From Lophius americanus (Eukaryota > Chordata > Actinopteri > Lophiiformes > Lophiidae): DNA of 64,000 nt. This document shows, piece by piece, positions 39,792-50,349 of this stretch. Where the stretch lies: contig JBBDHG010000009.1 of assembly GCA_037951165.1 (NCBI GenBank), forward strand, positions 9,389,001 through 9,453,000, in the 5' to 3' direction. Position 1 is the stretch's first letter, and the number at the start of each line of letters is the position of its first letter. The notes below the pieces were generated by a model. The model worked only from the letters and a program-made list of their open reading frames with translations. It was not told where the DNA came from and ran no database searches. The position numbers and the translations under genes are program-made.

Positions 39792-42224
39792 GAGCACATC
39801 TCAGTGATGTTTAATGGGGAGAAGAGACGCTCCAGCCCAGTATATAGACGGAACCTTCCATTCAAGGGGCACTTATATTGGTTTAAGCCAAGAGATTTCA
39901 GGCTTGTCCAGCAATCACACCTCACAGTTTAGATGAACGATAAGGCTGGGAGACTAATCAAATCCCTGTCATAGATATTTCACCAGTAAAGCTATAGCGT
40001 GCCTCATTGAGGTCAATTGATACCATCTAGTTTGGGATCTGTTCCAATAACAGATTACAGCATGTCTCTGTAAGTCTTAGCTGGAGACAGACTTGATATT
40101 GATCTCTTGATATCAGAAACCCATCAAACATCAAACATAGACTGAGATGCTGTGTCATATAGATACAACTGACATAAAATCATGGGACATACATTTAGGC
40201 GGCATTCCATTAATAAAAAACAAAGATAAACACTCATTAATCACTTTCTTCATTGGATTGTATTGATTTTACCAATTAAAAGTAATGTTCGTACACTGAC
40301 CATATTGCACATTCAGTAGTCTCCCCATTATTAGCCCAGTTTCTATGAGACAGTAAGGATATTAATGCTGAGCCATTGTTTTGGCCGGTCGCATCCATTA
40401 AGCAACAAAGCCCAAAGGAGCACCAGGACTAGCATACATTCATTAGCCACAACGGACACATGGCAGGAAACAAGAAAGTACATTTCTCCTCGTTTGAGAT
40501 AAATGAATTATTGATTGATGACAGTTACATGTTCTGCTGTCAGTGCAAATTACACTTATTAAAACAACTAACTGTAATATGATAATGACATATTCACTTG
40601 AAATATTAATACGCACAGTGGAAGTATGATCAATATTAATCTTGGCTCACCTTTATTTACACACACTCACATACACACCCACACACACACACACACACGT
40701 GCGGTGCCTAAACCCTTATTTATAATTAAGATAGGTTCAAGCTCATAATCTGTCAGCTTGAATACAAATGCCATGGATTTTGTGAAAAAATCACTGACCT
40801 CTGAAATAAGTTATCCGATTCAACCTCTTTCAGCGTGTTGGAAGGAAAAGTGATCACAAAAGAGATTTAATCATGTTAGTTTGGTGAGATTAACTGCATA
40901 ATTAAAATCTCCACCAAAGGAAAACAGCATTCGGTTCAACGCACTCCATAATGAAGTGTGCTGCTGATTGACAGCTGGTCCAGTTTAGTTGTGAAGGGTT
41001 ACAAATGTGGGGCTATATTCAATATAAATGGAGGAATGACAAAAAAGAACTCAAGTAAGTGGAAAAGTATGGTGAAACAAAAGCACCTGTTACGGCAGTA
41101 AAATGGAGTCAAGGGACCAGAACACGATTTCCTCACACTACTAAACAGTGCAAAGCACAATAACCCATCCTTGTCTCCTCGCTATAGAGGAGACATTAAT
41201 CTGAGGATGTTGATATTTTGGTGCAAACACACGTAAAGTTGATAAAAAGCTGTTCCAGTGTACTACTTCCTGTGGAAATAAAATCCAGTTTTCACCTCCA
41301 CCTCCTGTTCTCATTCATTCCCTCTCCTTGTGCTCTGCCCTCATCACTCACACTTGCTTATTCACCTTTGTCCCACCGGGTTGTGCTTCAGCTCATGCAC
41401 TCTTCTCCCACCCCATTGCTTTTACGACTATACCTCCTACTCAATAGGGGTACACGGCCATCACCATAGTAACAGAGAGCCATGACAGTTGGAGATAGCA
41501 GGTAGTGCAGTGATGCATGACTCCCCCTGGGACTGCAGAATCCCAACACGATGGAATGAGAATGAGCAGAACAAGCTCTCTTATTCAAAGTTGTCCTATG
41601 AATGGGGTGTACATTCAATTCACTGAATAGCTATTCACTATCATCAGAGGGGTCCAAACCTTATTTGTATTCTACACATGCAGCAAAGCCACGCTGCCAT
41701 TGTTTCACTGTGTGGCTGGACGCAGGAGACCAGGGAGTTCAATGTATTTAAGCAGGTTGCATTCTTCTATTCAGTCACACTCTATTACGAGGAGTCAATC
41801 CAATGTGATCAATGTCAGCAAGGGCTGGATTCTACTCTTACAAGATCCCGTTGCATGGCTTGCAGAGAAACCCTTTTCTTTCTTCTTTTTTTTCTTTAAT
41901 GTGAAATTGAATTGATGATGTTCATTTCTATCCCAGACATTTACACAAGCATATCCTTTTAGAAACTTATGCTAACTGTATTCTATGTATCTCGTATCAT
42001 ACACAATAATAAGAAGTAATGAATGAAATCCCTCTCCAGCACACACAGCCGCCATGTTTAACGCCACATCTCCCGTGGATGCCATAGTTTGAGGGATTTT
42101 TCCCTCACTTGTCCACTGCAGTAATTAAACACGTGGAGGACTCTATGCTCTAATGCTGGAGTGTTTTGAGTTTCACTCAAACATGTACGTTTGTTTGATT
42201 TGGCAAAGTGTCTTTGGAGTCTCA

Positions 42225-43137
42225 CTAAGAAGTTATCACGGGAATTTTAGGTTTGTAGTAAAGGTTGGAGTGAAGAGAAACAGCTCTTCCATTTAAATGG
42301 TAGTTCATCTCATGCCGTAGTGGCTGCAAGGGCTTCTGCCATGCAGCGAGAGTGATGAGAGGAAGCAACAGCAGAGAATGAAAGAGGCAAAGGCAGACAG
42401 TAACTCACCATGAGCAAACACACTGCTGATTCAGGCATGAGTTGGACTGCCATGATGGGATCCTCCAGTAGATTCTTGTTAAAAAGGGATGCTGGTTATT
42501 TCCTGATGGGAATGTCTTAGTTTTCCTTTTTCTCGTTTCTCTTATTCTTCACTCAGGAAATTAACTCACCTCTGTCCAGATGATGTCTTTAGAGTCAAGC
42601 CAGGACCAGACTGGATTCTGATGCACCTCTGTCCTTCAGTCCATAATGCAGACAGCCTCTGGTCTCTGATTGTAACGACTCAATCCCTGGAGACTCCCCA
42701 GTCTCTGAGCGGCTCTTCAGACTGAAAAGGCAGCCTTTCCTCTTGTTTGATGTGAGAGCAGACGAATCCCCCCCCCCTCCACTTTCACTTTTAAAACATT
42801 CCCTTCAGACCAAAGACTCACCTCCCCCAAATCCCTGTGACTCAGCCTCCTCCTGCTAAATGCTTCCCACCCTCTGTTGCAGTCTTTTGCGTCCCTTTTC
42901 CAGTCGTCTCTCCTTGAACACAAAGCACATACACTCGTGCTGCAGCTTTTCTCAGTCTTTCCTCAGAGGCTGTCCTGTCGCTGCTCCAGAAGGTGAAACC
43001 TGCATCAGTGATGCTCCCCAAATCGTAAGCACTACTCCACGTTGATGGGGAAGACAGATGCTCACCTTACCTCTCCACTCGGAGATCCAGCGCAGAGTGA
43101 TCTCCTCGTAAACCCTGTCTTAAATATCATCAGCCTA
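42225..43137 (-). other. Cluster of candidate minus-strand exons
   Basis: Three consensus donors in the same orientation close open frames in phase 0: GAG|gtaagg at 43070, GAG|gtgagt at 42569 and ATG|gtgagt at 42408. The segments before the last two read ...NPVWSWLDSKDIIWTE and NLLEDPIMAVQLMPES.... A pyrimidine-rich acceptor at 42336 then opens a frame (KPLQPLRHEMNYHL...) of 36 codons to a TAG at 42225-42227. Implied introns are 72 to about 440 bases, a teleost-like range. The joined peptide matches nothing I know, and some acceptors are weak. It could be a small gene, 5' UTR exons or chance. Confidence 0.25.
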
Positions 43138-43139
43138 AG

Positions 43140-44898
43140 ATAAAGGCAGAGAGGGAAGCACATAAAGGAGAGTAAAATAGAGTTTCCAAAGGAAAGAAAG
43201 TGAGGTAGAGCAGCATAGTTAAGGATGAGATGTAGTGGAGAGAACAGCCACTGACGAGAGGTGTACACCGTGCAGAGCATAAATGAAAGTGGGTGGAGAA
43301 GAAGGAGGGGAGAGAGCAATGGAAATGCAGCGGCTGAGAGAAGACCACGCCTGTCAATGCTGACTGGAACAGCAAGGCAGCATGGGATGCGAGTGAAAGC
43401 ACTTTACCTCCCTTTATTATGAATGTATCATTTTGCATATGCGATTCAGTTCATGGTGGATGTGCTCCGGGCTATGATTTTTAGAATAGTGTTTGGTATT
43501 CAATATCTATTCAGGAAACAGTGTCAGCATGGCTTTTGTCTGGTGTGTGTCGGACCAAGCATGAGATGAAGAGAAGCAATAATGAAATACTGGAGAGAGG
43601 ATTAGAAATCATTAAACAATACAGCTGATCACTTCGAAAGCTATGCTGTAAAAAAACAAAACAAAAAAAATAATATATATACATTGGAAACATCCAATTA
43701 ACACTTGTTTTTTATTTTTCAATATTAGTTTATGAAACAAAAAATAAGAAATACCAAAACATACTTGGACTCAGCAGCATGAAAAAACTAAATGAATGGA
43801 GAGAGACATATTTAAGTACAGCAGCTGAGAGTGACAGGCTAAGCATGCAGGTGTGACAGTGATTGGATGGGTGTGGCTACCTGATTGAGCACAGGTGATA
43901 TCAAATGTTGCCCCAGACCACCGAGCAGGTAATTGAGACTGAGCACATGCAAAAGGTGAGGATAATAGTGGTATGTGTATTACTGTGGCACAAGTGTGTT
44001 ACAGGAAAGTCTTTCTGACTGAACTCTTGATCGATCTCCATTTGGTCGGTGTGGAGGAAGAAGAGCATCTGAAGAACACAGGGCATGATGGAAACAGGCA
44101 TGATTTGCTGTTGCGACCCCTAATGGGAAATAAATAAATTCAAATATTTAAAATGATTCTTTGTCAAAGGTAAATCTTATTAGTTTCAATTGGTACGCTA
44201 ACATTCAAACTGTGTGATTAAGCTTTTTTTTTGCTTAAAAAAAGAATTAAATTTCAGACCTGAACCCTTTTTTCTGAAAGAGTGTCCTCAATGAGACAAA
44301 ACTGCGAAGTAGGGAAGCACTTCATCATGATGCAGTTCTAAACAGTGACCATGGAGAAACCACATCAAGAGGGTTCTAAGATGCAGTATACCTGAGGACA
44401 TAAACGTGAGTGTGAAGGTTTGTTTTGACCCTGTGATGAACTGGTGTCGATGAAGAACTGATGGGGCTGTCCAGGGTCCACCGATCCTCTCATCAAATGT
44501 CAGCTGGGGAAGGTTATCCAAAATGATGAACGTTTAGTGCTGCTACTAAATTACAGTATTTTCCTTTAATGATACGCCTTCTTGAACACACCTTTAAATA
44601 CAATGCTCCTTCTAACAGGGACAATCTGCGGTATAACATAAGAAAAATAGAATTCATTATAATTCCCTCAAAACATCCTGTTGCTGCTTTTAAGCTTTTA
44701 ATGGTAATATCTTCTTGCGCCTTGAACATTGTATGCCTTGTTTTATTACAGTTTTCTCTACATTATTATTAATATAACTATACATTCCGGGGTATCTACA
44801 TCCCATGTATTTGGTGTGGGTGATGTGGGTTTATGGGAATGATGTGCGGATGGGTCGGTAAATGAGTCTTTATATATGTATCTATGCATGTATTTATG

Positions 44899-44929
<31 letters not shown>

Positions 44930-45750
44930 TACCACATTGAGTGTTTCATGTTAGACTGGCTTGAAAACGAGATGGTTCATCTCAAAGGGCAATCCATTAA
45001 AAAAATATTCTCACACATAATATGAATTTGTTTATTTTGTCACTGTTGTCATTATATTGCTGTTTTATTATCTTGTTTTCCAGAGCAGAATCCATTGCTC
45101 AATAACTGACGGTATAGTTCATTATATAATTATACTTAAAATAACACCTATCGCTTCATTTTCATTGTTTGTTCAATGGAGAATTGTGTATATGTTTGCC
45201 TTCAAAACTACATGTTATGTTATATGTTATTATTCTCATTGGCCTGCTACTGGAAATCACATGAGCACAGACAAAATATTTCACTAATAAATGTGCGTGC
45301 AGCCCTCAACTGTAAATTCAAACTCATCCATCCATCGTTTTACACAGGGAAGGTCATACATCCAACAGCTGAAACAAGACGAAAATAGTTATCTTCTCAT
45401 TCATTTATTACAATGATTTTTATGATTTTTTTTAGTACTTGCATAAGCGTGTAATTATTTCTGTGGCAGGTACATGTTAAGGACATGTCATGTGTATGGA
45501 ACCTCACTCAGTAGTAGAAACTATCATGAAAAAGTATTTGAAGCCCTCATGGTCTTTGATATGTGTGTATTTAATTTAAAGTTTTACCATAAAACAACCC
45601 AAGTAGACCCAAAGTACAACCAAGCATTACTAACGGCCCTGATCGATCAAGTCATTGGTAAGTAGAGCATTTTAAGAAAGTATTTAATTTGCTAGTAAGT
45701 TTCAAAAGTCTCTCACTATGGAAAAATCAACAGAAATTCCAGAAAAGATG
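43140..45750. other. No gene seen
   Basis: AT-rich sequence with purine-rich patches and a GTAT repeat. Nothing coding recognised. Confidence 0.55.
44890..44930 (+). repeat. (GTAT)n microsatellite
   Basis: About nine tetramer copies. Confidence 0.9.
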
Positions 45751-45753
45751 AGG

Positions 45754-45960
45754 GAAGTGAACGATTTCCACTGTCAAAGTGGACGACTGGACCTGAACCC
45801 CTTTGAGATGCTGTGGGGGAACCTGAAACCTAAAAAAAACCTTCCAGTGTGGCTGCGCAAAAGCCACTAAATTTCCCCCCACAGTCATGTCAGATACTGA
45901 TCTCCAGTTCTCCGAAGCATTTGTTTGCAGTTGGGCACACCGCCCGGGAAACATTTAAAC
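45754..45960 (+). mobile_element. Tc1-like transposase remnant
   Basis: The frame from 45754 reads ...LDLNPFEMLWGNLKP... and stops at 45868-45870. DLNPxExLWxxLK is the hallmark around the last catalytic acidic residue of Tc1/mariner DDE transposases. The upstream half of the enzyme and the terminal repeats are missing; decayed C-terminal sequence continues to about 45960. Confidence 0.65.
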
Positions 45961-46448
45961 ACTGGTGTTTAAAATATTGAATAATCTTTTTAATAAAGGT
46001 AACACTTAACCAGATCTGGATGAATTAAACATTCCATTTGAAAATCTCTATTGATTACATAGTGTAATTATTTGAGAACAAAATAATGTAAAAATGATCA
46101 ATGGAAACCAAAATCATTAACCCATGGAGGACTGGAATCAGGATCATACTTAAAATCAAAGTGGAAAAAAATGAGATCCCAGGTTGATCCAACTTTTGTC
46201 AATTTCTTCAAGACAACTCATAATGTGTCTCAGTAGTGTGCATGGCCTCCCCGTGCCTGTATGCACTCCCATCGACGTCTGGTCATTACCACGAGGAGAA
46301 GACAGAGGGTCTCCTGAAGGATCACCCCCCAAACCTGGATCAGAGCATCAATCAGCTTCTGGACAGGGGGGCAGGGGGGCGGTGGATACAACGATGGAGA
46401 TTAATTAGGAGAGTGAAGACATTTTTGTTAAACGCTTTATTTTACCAT

Positions 46449-47272
46449 CATGGTTCTGTTGATCTGTTTTATTTTGTAGTCTGATTATTGATAGTTTAGG
46501 GTTGTGTTACCTGTTTTAATGTGAGGTTTAGCTGTTCATTCATTTTTGTTAAACAAAATGCCTTTGTTAGTGAGGGCTTCTTTAAACCAGGTGATGTTTA
46601 CTAGGTCCATAGTTGGTCTGTTCGTTCTGTTATGCTTCAGTTGTAAACAAAAATATTCAAAAGGACCCAAATGCAGACACAAGTCAAAAAGGTACGTGAA
46701 CAAAAATGAAGTTTAGTTAAAAAAAGTAATTAAGGTCTATAAACGGTAAACTAGATATTTAACTCAAATGCAAACAATTTGTTCATGAAAAAATGGACAA
46801 AAGCAGAACAGCAGAAAATCCCAACACGAATAGTAATAACATAAACACAATTGAAACCAAAAGTTATGATGCAGGTAAGCACAATGGCACGGTTCCGGAG
46901 ATACATGAGCGAGCCCATATGCGAGTTTAACAGGCAAGTAACATAGACAAACTTATAAGGAGGGAGAGCAGGACACTGACTTAAATACACAAGACTAACA
47001 AGACGAATGGGAACAGTGGAGGGCTGGGGACAGGTGACAACATTTAACATTCAAGGAGGAGACGCTTGGAATCACGCACACACATTCACACAGACCAGAG
47101 ACGAGGAAGAGACACACAGAAACTAAAAGAAGGAAGTCAGGAGGAAAAGACTCAAAGTAAAGGAAGGTACATTGAAAAAGAACAAGGAACTAAACCTCAC
47201 AAAAAAATAGAAAAACACAACCTAAACTATCAATAATCATACTTCAAAATAAAACACATCATCATAACCATG
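46449..47272. mobile_element. Fold-back (inverted-repeat) element of about 820 bp
   Basis: The left arm 46449-46531 and right arm 47190-47272 are imperfect reverse complements over 83 bases. Shared blocks include catggtt, tgttttatttt and gattattgatagtttagg, then gtgaggtttag at the inner ends. The interior has no transposase and includes repeat-like text (aaggacccaaatgcagacac at about 46660). It is probably a non-autonomous DNA element; the superfamily is not assigned. Confidence 0.6.
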
Positions 47273-47279
47273 ACAACAC

Positions 47280-48640
47280 TGCCAGGATGGTTATTCGGAC
47301 TTTTATAACTTCTTCTCACAGTACACGCGTAATAGCCCATTGAGGAAGTTGTAAAAGTATTTTAATAACCTTTACAAAATGATACAAATACTCCAGTTTT
47401 TCTTTTTTATTGGTCATTAATTCAAATTAATAAATAGAATATAATCTCTGTGCTGTCATTAGTACTATAAACCTCTATCTTTTTGTTTTGCCAGTGCCTT
47501 AGGATGAAATAACTCCTCAACACATGGGGGGATATTTGATCACTGTGTGTTATCAAAGACAGGTGTGTTATCAGGTGTAACAACAAAGTCTCAGTAGAGT
47601 AAACAGGTATTACAGTGTAGTGTATAAACTTAAACATGTCAGAAGTGAATTAACCAATTTTTTATGTTTTGCTTGTATTAAAACTATGCCTATGCTGCCG
47701 TCCCCGACATCAAGGGTATATCTCCAGATCCCCTGCATTGTACAAACAATCACCCTGATTGAACGCCTCAATCGAACATGAAGTTATGTCTGAAACTGTG
47801 TTTTTCATTAAAAAAAAACAACCTCCCCCTATTGTGTAAAATTGAACTATTAGTTTAAACTTTCATATATACAAGATAAATATTGTTGAATTGATTCATA
47901 TGACTTAAACTTGGACTAAATCAGACCAATGGTTATTAATGTTCGAAAAACAGTGTTTTTCATAAAAAGGTTCCAACGGTGACTATTAGAGAAAAACATG
48001 TTACAAAAAGACTAAATGACTGAATAAAAATTATGGCCTGACAACTTTTGGAGATGACAAACTGGTCACCTGAAGCTTTGCTGTGAATTCCATAGTCTCC
48101 ACTCCCAATGAGGCCTCGGACATTTTATTAGAGTAATTTAAATGTAGCGGTCTTATCTAAAACAAAAATCATCTCAGATAGTTTACAGTGCACCATTAAA
48201 TATGACATCTAAAGTTTGGATCCTATGAAAATGAAGAAAAAATGGACAAAAGTTTCCCATTTGGAATAACAGCGATTCAGTCCAGCGGGTCGGTAAACGA
48301 TGTTACCACTGAGCTGGTGTAAGTGTACGGTGAGTCCATGTGGGACACGAGGAGTCATGGGTAGATTCTACTACAGCTACAGCGAGAACAAGGAAGAGCA
48401 AGACACAGACTTTCTCTCTTTCTCTTTCTCTTTCTCTTTCTCCCTCTATCTAACTGACAATGTCAGTCAACTGGTCGTGGGTGTGTGATAGAGACTTCAG
48501 TTTATATTCACAACGCCAACATTTTTGTTCATATTCATTTGGAGGTAAGCTACAGTATTGACTCATTTTGAGCTATAACGGAAAATGAATGTCTTATAAA
48601 CTAATGATCAGAACTATATCAGTGTGCATCGAATCGCACC
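47280..48640. other. No gene seen
   Basis: AT-rich DNA between the fold-back element and the MITE-like element, with a hexamer repeat at 48411. Confidence 0.55.
48411..48442 (+). repeat. (TTTCTC)n hexamer repeat
   Basis: Five copies. They produce the SFSFSF stretch of a spurious short ORF. Confidence 0.9.
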
Positions 48641-49300
48641 ATATCGAATTGAATTGAATTGTTCTTTATTGGTGTGTTTCTAGAATCATACCACCCCTTA
48701 CATATAAGTCCCTTTTTAGTTTGTTTCCAAAACGTGTTGTGGGTGATTGGACGCCAAGTGGACGGCGAGACGTTGCTAAATACAAGTGTAAACGACCACC
48801 AACATTCATCGTGATTCGATCACTCAAACCACTCAACGAGGTGTTCTGAAACGCTTTGTCCACATATCTTTTGTAGTGTCAACGTTAATGTGTTCCGATG
48901 CGTCTCCGACAAAGACGTAACAGGAAAGTATGTGGTCTTGCTGGATGTGTTGGTTATTTTCTTCTGGATCTTGTGGTTAGCTGTCTACCGCAAATGACTT
49001 TATCCTTTCAGTCTCAACAGTTCCAACAGTCCGTGCATGTTCATTGGCTCTTGAAACGCGTTCAAGTTGTTAAGCAGCCTCTCGCAAGCTAGTTAAATAA
49101 ATCTGTCGCTTGACTGACATGACTGAAAACTACGAGCGATGCCCTTTGATCTTGTTGCGGAAGGGACGTAGGCAGCAATGAAATCTGAGCAGGAGTGGTC
49201 AGCTGGAAACATTTACAGTCGCATAATAGACACAGGTGTAAACGCCGATGTGTCTCACTGTCCGCTTGTGATCTGATCGCCCAAAACACATTTTAAATCC
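48640..49300. mobile_element. MITE-like element next to a minus-strand retroelement tail
   Basis: At 48645-48672 a (GAATT)n tract joins gttctttattgg, the reverse complement of a retroelement 3' tail. Just right of it, 48732-48770 and about 49235-49290 are imperfect inverted copies (gtgttgtgggtgattgg versus the reversed cgatcgcccaaaacaca), differing mostly by transitions. No open reading frame fits a transposase. Confidence 0.4.
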
Positions 49301-50349
49301 AAGTCTAAACAGGGTCTGTTATAGTTTTACACCCAGTCACTCACTAGGGGGGACACTTCAGTCCTAAACCAATGGAACTTAAGACCTTAGTACTATTTTC
49401 GAATCTTAACAATAAATGAAAGTGGTGACCCTTTTACAAGACTTCACACCCGAAGTGCAGCTGTTTTGAGCGCTGTAGAGGCTGCAAGCTCTGTTTGGAA
49501 AAATGATAAAAAAAAAAGCTTTGCACTGATAAGATGTGAAGGGTTTAAAGTGTTTTCAGCGACTAGTTTATGGAACTTGAGTGTTCTAGTTTTGAGAAGA
49601 AGAAGGACTCGGCCTTAATGGGAGCATCGTTGCATTGTTTACAGATAATCTGTGTAGACTTTGTAGAGACACCATTGAACACATCAGCTGCCATCAATCC
49701 TGCCATTATCTGTACAACAAGAAATGTGTCGCAGTATTTTTATTATCTCTATACAAAAGGGATAAAAATCATTGGTGATGATATATTTAGTAATCTTGTA
49801 CGTTATCTGAGACCTTCTTTTATCAATATTTTCTCTCAGAGTGATATGAGCAGTCGTTTTCTGTGATAACGTTGCTGACAAACTTTCAGAATAAAGGTGT
49901 TTTAATTCTCCATTTAATTATAATACTTGATTTTCTGTCAACTAAAAAGAAACCATACTTTTATTTCCTCTGCTCAGATGTTGCCCAACTCAAGTTCTCT
50001 AAAGTTAAAAACTCCTCCCATCTGCAGGATAAGGACAGGAACCAAGTTGCATCCTGTTTTGCAGCAGCTTAGTGTGGGCTAGTTCTTGAATCTTGATTTG
50101 ATGAACAACACAAAAGGATATAAGGTGGGTCGAAAATTTTATAATATAATAACAAAAGAAAGAAAGAAATACCTACTCTTGCACTCACTTACAGTGTAAA
50201 TAAAGGTATCAGGGTGATCAGTAATTACAATTTAATGATCAATTAGATATTTAAGTTGTCACTGCATTACTTAATTTATGTCTTGCAGCTTCTTTCTGAA
50301 ATCATTCCTGTCATTAAGTTGCATTTATTCTTCCTGAGTTCAGCAGGAG
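49300..50349 (+). promoter_or_regulatory. Upstream region of the RIPK2-like gene
   Basis: About 1 kb of AT-rich DNA that should hold the promoter and probably a non-coding first exon, since a splice acceptor-like ttcttcctgagttcag sits just before the start codon. No TATA box or CpG-rich promoter could be placed with confidence. Confidence 0.35.

Larger units (their letters stand above)
33740..42220. other. No gene seen; scattered retroelement fragments
   Basis: Contains the LINE fragments at 37876 and 39645, microsatellites and the weak exon candidate at 34331. The 129-codon frame at 36968-37357 has no splice support and looks accidental. Confidence 0.55.
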
